Positions 37,491 to 46,500 of a stretch of DNA of 64,000 bases are shown here, one piece after another. The stretch is from JAXMDC01 sp046349035. Lineage in GTDB: Bacteria; Pseudomonadota; Alphaproteobacteria; Rhizobiales; Kaistiaceae. The translations under genes and the position numbers were made by a program. The notes beneath the pieces were generated by a model. It was given only the letters and a program-made list of their open reading frames with translations. It was not told the origin of the DNA and did not search any database. Location: contig JAXMDC010000002.1 of NCBI GenBank assembly GCA_046349035.1, positions 806,001-870,000 of the forward strand, given 5' to 3'. Within the stretch, counting starts at the first letter, position 1; every line of letters begins with the position of its first letter.

Positions 37491-38480
37491 TCAGCCGGCC
37501 GCCCGCCGGCGCGGATGCATGAGTCCGGCGGGCCCGTCGGCGCACTCGCCGCATTCGATCTCGACCGTCGCGTGATCGATGCCGAAACGCGACTTCAGTC
37601 GCGTCTTGATCGCCCGCACGGTCGCGTCGGCGTTCGCTTCGGGGCTCACCGCAGCATGCAGCGTCACCATCGGCTGATCTTCCGTCAGCGACCAGGCATG
37701 TACGTGATGTACCTCGCGCACATGCGGGATGTTGGCGGCAAGGTCGGGCGCGATGTCGCCGATCGCGAGGCCGGGGGGTGTACCCTCCAGCAGGATATGC
37801 GCCGACTCGCGGACGAGCTGCACCGCGCTCCGCACGATGAGCCCGGCGACCAGCGCCGAGACGATCGGATCGGCAAGCGTCCAGTCGAACGCCAGGATCA
37901 GCAGTGCCGCGACGATGGCTCCTACCGAGCCGAGGAGATCGCCAAGCACATGCAGCATCGCTCCGCGCATGTTGAGCGAGCGCTCCTCCGCGCCGTGCAG
38001 CACGGCGAAGACGACAAGGTTCACAACCAGGCCGGCGCTCGCCACCGCCAGCATCGGCACGCCCTCGACCTCGATCGGCGCGAAGGCACGCCGGCCCGCC
38101 TCGAGGAGGATCATCGCCGCCATCGCCAGCAGCAGAACGCCATTGGCGAATGCGACGAGAATCTCCACCCGCTCGAAGCCGAAGGTCCGGCGGCTGTCGG
38201 CCGGCCAGCGCGCCATCAGGATGGCGAGCCAGGCCAGCACCAGTCCGGCGAAATCGGCGAACATGTGGCCGGCATCGGCGAGCAGCGCCAGCGATCCCGA
38301 GAGGAGGCCGCCGACGATCTCGGCGACCATAAACGCCCCGGTCAGCAGCGCCATCCAGCGGAGCCGCACCTCGTTCCCGGCGCCGCCGTGAGCGTGAACG
38401 CCGTGGCCATTGCCGTGACTATGCTCATGGCCGCCATGCTCATGGCCGTGCTCGTGGGCGTGGTCGTGCCGCCCGCTCAC
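37491..38480 (-). CDS. Cation diffusion facilitator (zinc-type efflux) with His-rich N-terminus
   Basis: A proton-driven divalent-metal exporter of the inner membrane, 329 residues. The first 35 residues hold more than ten His (HDHAHEHGHEHGGHEHSHG), a metal-binding tail. Six transmembrane helices follow, with ligand-bearing signatures LLADAGHMFADFAGL and MLHVLGDLLGSVGAI, and a C-terminal cytoplasmic domain (HVHAWSLTEDQPMVTLH). It is most like ZitB/CzcD, so zinc is the likely substrate. It sits between metG and tatD, which are usually adjacent; its start overlaps the metG stop by four bases. Confidence 0.93.
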   Translation of the reverse strand: MSGRHDHAHEHGHEHGGHEHSHGNGHGVHAHGGAGNEVRLRWMALLTGAFMVAEIVGGLLSGSLALLADAGHMFADFAGLVLAWLAILMARWPADSRRTFGFERVEILVAFANGVLLLAMAAMILLEAGRRAFAPIEVEGVPMLAVASAGLVVNLVVFAVLHGAEERSLNMRGAMLHVLGDLLGSVGAIVAALLILAFDWTLADPIVSALVAGLIVRSAVQLVRESAHILLEGTPPGLAIGDIAPDLAANIPHVREVHHVHAWSLTEDQPMVTLHAAVSPEANADATVRAIKTRLKSRFGIDHATVEIECGECADGPAGLMHPRRRAAG

Positions 38481-40030
38481 GAGACAGCCTCCGCCGGCAA
38501 TTCGATGCGCGGGAAGATCGCCCGCGGCGCCGGCAGCGCCGTCCCCGCAACCAGGCGCCCCGCGGTGCCGAGCCAGGCGAAGTCCCGTCGCTCAGCCGGC
38601 ACGGCGAGGAGATCGAGCAGCGCCGCACCGGCTTTTGGCATGTACGGCTGCACCAGGATGGCCACCATCCGCACTACCTCGGCGGTAACGAAGAGAACGC
38701 TCGCCATGCGCGCCGGGTCGCTTTTGCGGAGCTCCCACGGCGCAGCGGCCGCGAAATAGCGGTTGGCGTCGGCGATCACCGTCCAGATGGCGTTCAGCGC
38801 CGCATGGATCGCTTGCTCGCTCATCGCCGCGCGGTTTGCCGCAAGCAGCGCCTCGGCGGCGCCGAGCATCACCCGGTCGGCGTCGGTGAGCGTCCCCGGC
38901 TCCGGCACCCTGCCCTCGCAGTTGCGCGCAATCATCGACAGCGAACGCTGCGCCAGGTTGCCGAGGTCGTTGGCGAGATCGGCATTGATGCGCGTGACCA
39001 TGCTCTGCGGCGAATAGCTGCCGTCCTGTCCGAACGGCACATCGCGCAGGAAAAAGTAGCGGACCGCATCCACACCGTAGGCCGCAATCAGGTTGAACGG
39101 GTCGAGCACATTGCCAAGCGACTTCGACATCTTCTCGCCGCTGACATTGATGAAGCCGTGCCCGAACACCCGCTTAGGCAGCGGGATTCCTGCCGACATC
39201 AGGAACGCCGGCCAGTAGACGGCGTGAAAGCGGACGATGTCCTTGCCAATGATATGGACGTCGGCCGGCCAGTAGCGGGCGAGCAGCGCCGGGTCGTTGG
39301 GGAAGCCGGCACCAGTCAAGTAGTTGGTGAGGGCGTCGACCCAGACATACATGACGTGCTTCGGATCGCCCGGCACCGGCACGCCCCAGTCGAAGGTGGT
39401 GCGCGACACCGAAAGATCCTTGAGGCCGCTCCTGACGAAGCTCACCACCTCGTTCCGCCGCGTCGGCGGACCGATGAAGTCGGGGTGCGTCTCGTACCAG
39501 TCAAGCAAGCGCTCCTGATAAGCCGAGAGGCGGAAGAAGTAGCTCTCCTCCTCCACCCACTCGACCGGCGTGCCCTGCGGTCCGAGCCGCTCGCCGCCGT
39601 CTTTGAGGATCGTCTCGCTCTCGTCGTAGTAGGCTTCGTCGCGGACCGAGTACCAACCCGCATAGGTGTCTTTGTAGATGTCGCCGTTCGCCGCCATCCG
39701 CCGCCAGATCTCCTGCGAGGCGTCGGTGTGGTCGGCGTCGGTGGTGCGGATGAAGCGGTCGTTGCGGCAGCCGAGCGCCTCGACCAGCGCCTGGAAGCGC
39801 GGGACGTTCTTGTCGGCGAGCGCGCGCGGCGCGAGACCGGCCTTCTGTGCCGTCTGCACCATCTTGATGCCGTGCTCGTCGGTGCCGGTGAGGAAGCGTA
39901 CATCGGCGCCATCCAGCGCCTGGAAGCGGGCCAGCGCATCCGTCGCCAGCGCCTCATAGGCGTGGCCGAGATGCGGCGGACCGTTGGGGTAGGAAATCGC
40001 CGTGGTGATGTAGAACTTGCGCGCCTTCAC
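38477..40030 (-). CDS. metG: Methionyl-tRNA synthetase
   Basis: Charges tRNA-Met. The 517-residue enzyme is the shorter type common in alphaproteobacteria. Nucleotide-binding PNGPPHLGHAYEA (HIGH-equivalent HLGH) and GEKMSKSLGN (KMSKS) are present. The connective peptide (about residues 120-160) has no four-Cys zinc knuckle, and there is no C-terminal dimerisation extension. It follows holB on the minus strand with a 67-base gap. Confidence 0.96.
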   Translation of the reverse strand: MKARKFYITTAISYPNGPPHLGHAYEALATDALARFQALDGADVRFLTGTDEHGIKMVQTAQKAGLAPRALADKNVPRFQALVEALGCRNDRFIRTTDADHTDASQEIWRRMAANGDIYKDTYAGWYSVRDEAYYDESETILKDGGERLGPQGTPVEWVEEESYFFRLSAYQERLLDWYETHPDFIGPPTRRNEVVSFVRSGLKDLSVSRTTFDWGVPVPGDPKHVMYVWVDALTNYLTGAGFPNDPALLARYWPADVHIIGKDIVRFHAVYWPAFLMSAGIPLPKRVFGHGFINVSGEKMSKSLGNVLDPFNLIAAYGVDAVRYFFLRDVPFGQDGSYSPQSMVTRINADLANDLGNLAQRSLSMIARNCEGRVPEPGTLTDADRVMLGAAEALLAANRAAMSEQAIHAALNAIWTVIADANRYFAAAAPWELRKSDPARMASVLFVTAEVVRMVAILVQPYMPKAGAALLDLLAVPAERRDFAWLGTAGRLVAGTALPAPRAIFPRIELPAEAVS

Positions 40031-40097
40031 GTTGCGCCTCGCGTGATCTCAAGAATCGGAATTACGCACCCGCTTTCGCCCCCACCGGACGGCGGGG

Positions 40098-41174
40098 TCA
40101 CATTCGAGCGACGCGCGCGAGGGCAAAGAACGCGGACAGCACCACCTGTTTCCGATCCAGGTTAAGCATTTGTGCATTAGTGGCGGATTCGTTGATCTTT
40201 TCCCACACCTCCGCCCACCTCGCAAGCGAGGGTGCGGCGAGGCGCGCCGCTGGCTCCGCCCCGTTGGCCTCCGGCAGCCGGCGCACCCGCCGGTCCAGCC
40301 AATCCCTGAGGAATTCGAGGAACGCATCGTACTCGTCGTCCGCGCCGCGCCGGCTGACCCGGTCGGCAAAACCGTGCAGCGCGCCGCTGTCCAGGTCGGG
40401 CAGATCGGCGAGCAGCGCCGCCAGCGTCCGCTGCAGGTCGAGCCCTTCCCCGGCCAGCAGCTGGATCGCCCGGCGGAGGCTCCCACCGGAGAGCTGCACT
40501 GCGAGCTTGATGTCCGCCTCGTCGGCATCCGCCGCCGTGGCGCTCCCCGCGAGCGCCGTCTCAATCGCCGTGTCCGGCAGCGGCGCCAGGATCAGGCGCC
40601 GGCAGCGCGAGCGGATGGTCGGCAGCAGCTTTCCCGGCGCGTGCGCCACGATCAGGAACAGCGAGCGAGCCGGCGGCTCTTCCAGGATCTTGAGGAGCGC
40701 ATTGGCGGCACTGGCGTTCATGTCGTCGGCGCAATCGACGATTGCCACCCGCCAGCCGCCCTCGCCGGCCGTCGCGCCGAAGAACGGAATTGTCCGGCGG
40801 ATTTCGTCGACCGCGAGTTCGGTGCGGAAGCGCTTGTTCTTGTCGTCCCACGGCCGCTCCAGCACCAAGAGGTCGGGATGGGCTTGCGCCGCCACTCGCC
40901 GAAAGGCCGGATGATCGGCAGGTACCGCCAGCCCCCTCCCCTCCCCGAGCGCCTCGGGATGCGGATTGTCGAGGACGAAGCGGGCGAAACGGAAGGCCAG
41001 CGTCGCCTTGCCGATCCCCTTCGGCCCGCCAATCAGCCAGGCGTGATGAATGCGGCCGGAGGCATAGGCCTCCCGCAGTGCTGCCTCGGCGGACGCATCG
41101 CCGAGCCATGCTGTCTGCGCTTCGGGCGGCGGCCAGCCGTCGAGTGCGTCGAGGCGCGGCGCTTCGTCTGGCAT
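40098..41174 (-). CDS. holB: DNA polymerase III subunit delta'
   Basis: Clamp-loader subunit. ATG at 41174 gives 358 residues, with the AAA+ P-loop-like segment IGGPKGIGKATLAF, the sensor region DDMNASAANALLKILEEPP (as in delta'), and SLFLIVAHAPGKLLPTIRSRC. It starts four bases after the tmk stop, and the tmk-holB-metG-tatD order is typical of the class. The stretch upstream of 41174 in the same frame is shadow of tmk. Confidence 0.94.
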   Translation of the reverse strand: MPDEAPRLDALDGWPPPEAQTAWLGDASAEAALREAYASGRIHHAWLIGGPKGIGKATLAFRFARFVLDNPHPEALGEGRGLAVPADHPAFRRVAAQAHPDLLVLERPWDDKNKRFRTELAVDEIRRTIPFFGATAGEGGWRVAIVDCADDMNASAANALLKILEEPPARSLFLIVAHAPGKLLPTIRSRCRRLILAPLPDTAIETALAGSATAADADEADIKLAVQLSGGSLRRAIQLLAGEGLDLQRTLAALLADLPDLDSGALHGFADRVSRRGADDEYDAFLEFLRDWLDRRVRRLPEANGAEPAARLAAPSLARWAEVWEKINESATNAQMLNLDRKQVVLSAFFALARVARM

Positions 41175-41178
41175 CCCG

Positions 41179-41874
41179 CTAGCCAACGCTTGCCAGAAGG
41201 CGCTGCTCGACAACCTCGCGGATGTCGCGGGCGATGTCGTCCTCGCTCCGGTCGGCTTGCACCACGACGCAACGGAGCGGCTCCTGCCGGGCGATGTCGA
41301 GGAAAGCCTTGCGCCTCCGCTCGTGCAACTCCGCATCGGTTGCCTCGAAGCGGTCGGCCTCGGGCGGCGCCTTGGCTTTGGCCTTGCCCTTGCCGCGCCC
41401 TTTGCCCTTGCTGGGCTCACCGGCTCGTCGCTCGGCGGCGCGCTTCAGGCCGATCTCCACGGGTACGTCGAGAATGAGCGTGAGGTTCGGCTTGGTGTGG
41501 CCGACGGCAACCCTCTCGAGGAAGCCGATCAGCTCCATGTCGACCCCGTCGGCCGCGCCCTGATAGGCCCGCGTCGAGTCGATGAAGCGGTCGCACAACA
41601 CCCACTTGCCGCTCTTCAGCGACGGCCGGATCAGCTTGTCGATGTGGTCGACGCGGGCAGCGGCGAAGGCGAGCGCCTCCGCCTCCGGCCCAAGGCTCTG
41701 CAGCTTGCCGGCAAGCAACGCTTCGCGGACCGCCTCGGCGCGCGGCGTGCCGCCCGGTTCGCGCGTCGTCACCACCTCGATGCCGCGCTCGCCGAGGAAC
41801 TCGGCGAGGCGCCGCATCTGCGTCGTCTTGCCGGCCCCCTCTCCGCCCTCGAAGGTGATGAAGCGTCCGGCCAT
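41179..41874 (-). CDS. tmk: Thymidylate kinase with a Lys/Gly-rich insert
   Basis: Phosphorylates dTMP to dTDP. The P-loop FEGGEGAGKTTQMRRLAE, the DRF motif CDRFIDSTRAYQGAADGV and the fold are normal. The protein is 231 residues, longer than the usual ~205-215, because about 20 residues rich in Lys, Gly, Ala and Pro (SKGKGRGKGKAKAKAPPEA, around residues 165-183) replace the short LID-region loop. The P-loop residues are unaffected, so activity is expected. It lies between rseP and holB. Confidence 0.94.
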   Translation of the reverse strand: MAGRFITFEGGEGAGKTTQMRRLAEFLGERGIEVVTTREPGGTPRAEAVREALLAGKLQSLGPEAEALAFAAARVDHIDKLIRPSLKSGKWVLCDRFIDSTRAYQGAADGVDMELIGFLERVAVGHTKPNLTLILDVPVEIGLKRAAERRAGEPSKGKGRGKGKAKAKAPPEADRFEATDAELHERRRKAFLDIARQEPLRCVVVQADRSEDDIARDIREVVEQRLLASVG

Positions 41875-41903
41875 CCGCTAACGCCCGCTCGCGCCGGCCC
41901 GCG

Positions 41904-43034
41904 TCAGATGCCAAATATGTGGCGAACGTCGTTCGACGTGGCGAAGATCATCAGCAGCGCCACCAGCACCGCGCCGATACCGAAGCCGATCTCCTGGGCG
42001 CGCTCGCTGAGCGGCCGGCCGCGGATCGCCTCGATCGCGTAGAACATCAAGTGGCCGCCATCGAGGATCGGCACGGGGAGCAGATTGAGCAGCCCGATGC
42101 TCACCGACAGCAAGGCAGCGAGATTGAGCAGGGGCACGATCCCCATCGACGCCACTTGCCCGGCAACCTCGGCGACGCGGATCGGACCGCCAAGCTGGTC
42201 CGCGGATTCGCGGCCGGCGAAAATCCCGGCGATCGAACTGACCGTGCGGGTGATGATGAACCATGACTCCTGTACGCCCCGCACGAGCGCTTGGGGGAGC
42301 GGCAGGTGCTCGGTCACGATATCGCCCGTAGCGGTCGTGCGTGAGATACCGAGCCGCGGCACTCGCACCGTGCTGCCGAACCGCGTCTCCTCCTCCATGA
42401 TCGGCGTCACGCGGAGCGTCAGCTCGGTGTCGGCCCGGTGGACCGTGACCGCCAGCGTCGCGCCGTCAGAGGCGGAAACCGCGCGCTGAAGTTCGCCGAA
42501 GGTGACAATCGGCTTGCCGTCGACCGCCACGACCAGATCCCCGGCCTGCAGGCCCGCTGCCTCCGCCGCGCTACCGGCCCTGACGGCGTCGATCAGCGGC
42601 TTGGTCTCCTGCGTGCCGAAGACCGAGTAGATCATCGCGAAGATACCGATCGCCAGGATGAAGTTGGCGATGGGCCCCGCCGCCACCACCGCCGCCCGCT
42701 GCCAGACCGGCTTCAAAGAAAGGGCCCCGGCACGCTGCTCTGCGGACATCGTCGCCAGCGCCGTCGTATCGGGCCCGCCGGCCTCGGTCGCATCGCCGAC
42801 GAACTTGACGTAGCCGCCGAGGGGGATCGCCGAAATCCGCCAGCGCGTGCCCTTGCGATCGGTGAAGCCGATCAGCTCGGGCCCGAAGCCCATCGAGAAG
42901 GTGGTGACGCCGACGCCGCACCAGCGGCCGACGATGAAGTGCCCGAATTCATGGACGAAGATGATCAGGGTCAGTACGAAGAGAAAGCCGACCGCCGTCA
43001 TCCCGATGGACTGGAGCGTCGCGAGAATGTTCAT
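41904..43034 (-). CDS. rseP: Site-2 protease RseP (zinc metalloprotease)
   Basis: Intramembrane protease that cleaves anti-sigma factors and remnant signal peptides. It has 376 residues: the zinc motif HEFGH with His28, Glu29 and His32 in the first transmembrane helix, a single PDZ domain (about residues 125-200, AAEAAGLQAGDLVVAVDGKP), and the second active-site motif NLLPVPILDGGH near residue 325. Its start overlaps dxr by four bases. Downstream is tmk rather than the bamA-lpxD block usually found after rseP. Confidence 0.95.
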   Translation of the reverse strand: MNILATLQSIGMTAVGFLFVLTLIIFVHEFGHFIVGRWCGVGVTTFSMGFGPELIGFTDRKGTRWRISAIPLGGYVKFVGDATEAGGPDTTALATMSAEQRAGALSLKPVWQRAAVVAAGPIANFILAIGIFAMIYSVFGTQETKPLIDAVRAGSAAEAAGLQAGDLVVAVDGKPIVTFGELQRAVSASDGATLAVTVHRADTELTLRVTPIMEEETRFGSTVRVPRLGISRTTATGDIVTEHLPLPQALVRGVQESWFIITRTVSSIAGIFAGRESADQLGGPIRVAEVAGQVASMGIVPLLNLAALLSVSIGLLNLLPVPILDGGHLMFYAIEAIRGRPLSERAQEIGFGIGAVLVALLMIFATSNDVRHIFGI

Positions 43035-44257
43035 GGGCTGACCTTCTCCTGGCGGCCGTGCGTGGCAGCGCTCTGGCCCGCTATGAACTCACTTGCCACC
43101 CGCCGGCCTTGGCGATCAAGCATTTCCGCTTCGTCGACCCCGGCAATGGTACCGCCTCCGGGCGCCCGAATGGCAGCTTCCACGGCCGCCCCGGCGATCC
43201 GGGCGATATCCCCGAAGCCGATCTTGCCGTCGAGAAAGGCGGCCACCGCCACCTCATTGGCTGCATTCATCATATTGGTGGCGCGATCGCCTTCCGCCAG
43301 AGCCTGGCGCGCAATGGTCAGGGCGGGAAAGCGTTCCAGGTCCGGAGCTGCGAAGGTCAGCGCCCCGAGACGGGCGAGATCGACCCTCCGCGAGGGCGAA
43401 GGCCCGCGCCGCGGCCAGGCAAGGCAATAGGCGATCGGCGTGCGCATGTCCGGCGCCGCCATCTGTGCGATCATCGAGCCGTCGGCGTAGTGGACGATGC
43501 CGTGCACTACCGACTGCGGGTGCACCAGCACTTCGATCGCCGCGGCCGGAAAGCCGAACAGGTGATGCGCCTCGATCACCTCCAGCCCCTTGTTCATCAT
43601 TGTCGCCGAATCGATGGTGACCTTGGCTCCCATCGACCAGTTGGGGTGCTTGAGGGCATCCGCCGCCGTCGCCGACGCGATCCGCTCCACCGGCCACTCG
43701 CGAAACGGCCCGCCCGAGGCGGTGATGGCGATCCGCTCGACGGCGTCGCGATTGCTCCCGTCGAGCGCCTGAAAGATCGCATTGTGCTCCGAGTCGACCG
43801 GCAGCAGCGGCACGCCACGCTGGCGGACCGCCGCCATGAATACGCCGCCCGCCGACACCAGACACTCCTTGTTGGCGAGCGCCACCGCCCGTCCGGCATG
43901 AACGGCCGCCAGCGTCGGCCGGAGCCCCGCCGCGCCGACCATCGCCGCCACCACCAGGTCCGCCGGACGCGCCGCCGCTTCTTCGAGCGCCCTCGGCCCC
44001 GCGGCCGCCTCTATGCCGCTCCCGGACAGCGCCGCCTTAAGGGCGGCATAGGCCTCCGCCTCGGCCACCACAGCGAGCTTGGCGCCGTGGCGACGGGAGA
44101 GCCGCGCCAGTTCCTCGGCGTTGCCGCGCGCCGTCACCGCTTCAATGGCATAGGCGCCGCCCGCCGCTTCTACTACCTCGAAGGTGCTTCGCCCGATCGA
44201 CCCGGTCGCCCCGAGGACGGTCAGGCGTTTCGGCTCTGCGGCTGCGGAGGGTTTCAC
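43031..44257 (-). CDS. dxr: 1-deoxy-D-xylulose-5-phosphate reductoisomerase
   Basis: Second step of the MEP isoprenoid pathway (DXP to MEP with NADPH). The start is GTG at 44257, overlapping the cdsA stop as GTGA; the product is 408 residues. The NADPH motif LTVLGATGSIGRSTFEVV, substrate-binding LPVDSEHNAIFQAL, GPFREWP and MGAKVTIDSATMMNKGLE are intact. ispDF of the same pathway is at 22715-23917. The long open frame extending upstream of 44257 lies inside cdsA and is not coding. Confidence 0.96.
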   Translation of the reverse strand: MKPSAAAEPKRLTVLGATGSIGRSTFEVVEAAGGAYAIEAVTARGNAEELARLSRRHGAKLAVVAEAEAYAALKAALSGSGIEAAAGPRALEEAAARPADLVVAAMVGAAGLRPTLAAVHAGRAVALANKECLVSAGGVFMAAVRQRGVPLLPVDSEHNAIFQALDGSNRDAVERIAITASGGPFREWPVERIASATAADALKHPNWSMGAKVTIDSATMMNKGLEVIEAHHLFGFPAAAIEVLVHPQSVVHGIVHYADGSMIAQMAAPDMRTPIAYCLAWPRRGPSPSRRVDLARLGALTFAAPDLERFPALTIARQALAEGDRATNMMNAANEVAVAAFLDGKIGFGDIARIAGAAVEAAIRAPGGGTIAGVDEAEMLDRQGRRVASEFIAGQSAATHGRQEKVSP

Positions 44258-45114
44258 CAGAACAGCAACCCCGTGGCGATCGCATCCGGCCCCTTGTGGA
44301 AGAGGCCGATGCACATCGCCGCGAAGGAGGCGAAGATCAGTCCGTCGACACGGTCCATCAGCCCGCCATGGCCGGGGATCAGGCGCCCGGCATCCTTCAG
44401 GCCGAAGCGGCGTTTCAGCGCCGACTCGAAGAGGTCGCCAAGCTGCACGGCGATGGCGAGCCCGGCGACGAGGAGGACGACCACGACGCTGAACGGTATG
44501 CGGAAGGCAGCGATGGCGGCAATGCCGGCGGCGGTGCCCGTGGCAAAGCCGCCCCAAAAACCCGACCAGGTCTTCTTGGGCGAAACCTCCGGCCACAGCT
44601 TCGGCCCGCCGATCAGGCGGCCGGCGAAGAAGGCGGCGCTGTCGGTCGCCCAGGCGACGGCGAACACCACCGTCACCGCCGCCAGGCCATAGGCGGCGTC
44701 GTGCCGGAGCGCCAGCAGCGAAATGCCGAATGTCGCCGCATAGATGACGCCGCCGCCGCGCCAGGGATCGCGGTAGATCGCCGTCACCAGCACCGCTCCG
44801 AGCGCCGCGATCAGCGTGCCAAGCCCGAGCGCGGTCATCCCCGCCGCCAGTACCGCCGCAGCGACGATGGCGCTTGCCGCGACGGCGATCGCCGTCTCGC
44901 GGAAGCCGGGCTTCAGGCCGCGGCCGACGATGTGCAGCCACTCCAGCATGACGATTGCGGCAACGGCGGCCGAGATCAGCGACGCCGGCCAGCCGCCGAA
45001 ATAGGCGGCGGCGAGCGCCACCGGCGCCAGCACAATCGCCGAGGCGAGACGCGGCAGGAGGTCGTTGCGATCGACCAGCGTCCGCTCGACCGACTTCGGG
45101 GGCGCCGCCGTCAC
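44254..45114 (-). CDS. cdsA: Phosphatidate cytidylyltransferase
   Basis: Makes CDP-diacylglycerol, the precursor of bacterial phospholipids, at the inner membrane. The start is GTG at 45112-45114, overlapping the uppS stop (GTGA), giving 286 residues. About eight hydrophobic helices are present. The family signature is the segment WATDSAAFFAGRLIGG followed by SPKKTWSG, with the late PGHGGLMDRVDGL. It is part of the tightly overlapped uppS-cdsA-dxr-rseP block. Confidence 0.95.
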   Translation of the reverse strand: MTAAPPKSVERTLVDRNDLLPRLASAIVLAPVALAAAYFGGWPASLISAAVAAIVMLEWLHIVGRGLKPGFRETAIAVAASAIVAAAVLAAGMTALGLGTLIAALGAVLVTAIYRDPWRGGGVIYAATFGISLLALRHDAAYGLAAVTVVFAVAWATDSAAFFAGRLIGGPKLWPEVSPKKTWSGFWGGFATGTAAGIAAIAAFRIPFSVVVVLLVAGLAIAVQLGDLFESALKRRFGLKDAGRLIPGHGGLMDRVDGLIFASFAAMCIGLFHKGPDAIATGLLFW

Positions 45115-45881
45115 GCCGATCCCCGTGCAGGGAGCCCGCCGAACCGCCGCACCCGGCCGCGATAGTTCTCCACCGCCGCTGTCAGCGCCGCCCCGTCGAA
45201 ATCCGGCCACAGGATCGGCAGGAAGGCCAGCTCCGCATAGGCCGACTGCCACAGCAGGAAATTGCTGAGCCGCTGTTCGCCGCTGGTACGGATGATGAGG
45301 TCGGGGTCGGGCATGCCCGCGGTGTCCAGGCGGTTGGCGAGGCTCGCCTCGTCGATGGCGGCGGGATCGAGGCGACCCGCCGCCGCGTCGGCCGCAAGGC
45401 TCCGCGCCGCCCGCACCACCTCGTCGCGACCGCCATAGTTGAAGGCGACGACGAGATTCAGCCTATCATTGTTTTCCGTCAGTTTCTCGGCTTCCGGTAA
45501 CAGCGCCAAGAGGTCTGGCGGCAGGCCGTCGCGATTGCCGATGACGATAATCTTGACGCCGTTCTTGTGGAGGTCGGCGAGATCGCGGCGGATGAAGTGG
45601 CGGATGAGGTTGAAAAGGAACTGCACCTCGGTGATCGGCCGCGACCAGTTCTCCGAGGAGAAGCTGTAGAGCGTCAGATATCGGATGCCGAGGTCGGGGG
45701 CGGCGGCGACCGCCCGGCGAACGGCGGCGATGCCCTCGCGGTGGCCTTCGCTGCGGCCGAGCCCGCGCTGCGCCGCCCAGCGCCCATTGCCGTCCATGAT
45801 GATGCCGACGTGCCGGGGTCCCGGCCGTTCATAGCTGCCGCCCGCAAAAGCCACTTCGCCCGCTGCGGCTTGTTCGCCCAT
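45111..45881 (-). CDS. uppS: Undecaprenyl (isoprenyl) diphosphate synthase
   Basis: cis-Prenyltransferase making the C55 lipid carrier for peptidoglycan and LPS sugars. The 256-residue protein has the conserved HVGIIMDGNGRWAAQRG with its catalytic Asp, TLYSFSSENWSRP, and the C-terminal DLIIRTSGEQRLSNFLLWQ. An N-terminal extension of about 20 residues precedes the fold. It is spaced 23 bases from frr. Confidence 0.96.
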   Translation of the reverse strand: MGEQAAAGEVAFAGGSYERPGPRHVGIIMDGNGRWAAQRGLGRSEGHREGIAAVRRAVAAAPDLGIRYLTLYSFSSENWSRPITEVQFLFNLIRHFIRRDLADLHKNGVKIIVIGNRDGLPPDLLALLPEAEKLTENNDRLNLVVAFNYGGRDEVVRAARSLAADAAAGRLDPAAIDEASLANRLDTAGMPDPDLIIRTSGEQRLSNFLLWQSAYAELAFLPILWPDFDGAALTAAVENYRGRVRRFGGLPARGSA

Positions 45882-45904
45882 GAGGGGGACAGAACTCCTG
45901 GCTG

Positions 45905-46453
45905 TCAGACCTGGCGGATTTCCGACTCTTTGGACGCGAGCAGGGCGTCGATCTCGGCGATCGTGTCGTCGGTCATCTTCTGCACGCGATCGTTGAGCCG
46001 CTTCTGCTCGTCCTCGGCGACGCTGCCGTCCTTCTCCGCCTTCTTGATCAGGTCCATGCCGTCGCGTCGCACGTGCCGCACCGCGACCCGCGCCTGCTCA
46101 GCGTATTTGTGCGCCACCTTGACCAATTCCTGACGGCGGTCGGCAGTGAGGTCGGGGATCGGGATCCGCAGCAGTGCGCCCTCGACCACCGGGTTGAGGC
46201 CGAGATTGGACTCACGGATCGCCCGCTCGACCGCCGGCGCCACCGCCCGGTCCCACACCTGGACCATCAGCATCCGCGGCTCCGGGACGCTGATCGTCGC
46301 CAGCTGGTTAAGCGGCATCGAGCTGCCGTAAGCCTGGGCGTGGATCGGATCGAGCAAGGCAGGCGTCGCCCGGCCGGTGCGCAGCCCGGCCAATTCGCCT
46401 TTGAGCGCGGTGACCGGGCCGTGCATGCGGCGCTTTACGTCGTCGAGGTTCAT
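45905..46453 (-). CDS. frr: Ribosome recycling factor
   Basis: Releases mRNA and tRNA and splits post-termination ribosomes with EF-G. It has 182 residues against a usual 185, mostly helical. The signatures RTGRATPALLDPI, AISVPEPR-like TISVPEPRMLMVQVWD and IREIRRDGMD-like VRHVRRDGMDLIKKAEKDG are present. ATG at 46453 is 47 bases after pyrH. Confidence 0.96.
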   Translation of the reverse strand: MNLDDVKRRMHGPVTALKGELAGLRTGRATPALLDPIHAQAYGSSMPLNQLATISVPEPRMLMVQVWDRAVAPAVERAIRESNLGLNPVVEGALLRIPIPDLTADRRQELVKVAHKYAEQARVAVRHVRRDGMDLIKKAEKDGSVAEDEQKRLNDRVQKMTDDTIAEIDALLASKESEIRQV

Positions 46454-46500
46454 CGTGCGGTTTCCGTTGGCGACCGGAGGCCGGTCGAAAGCTCCTGCGG

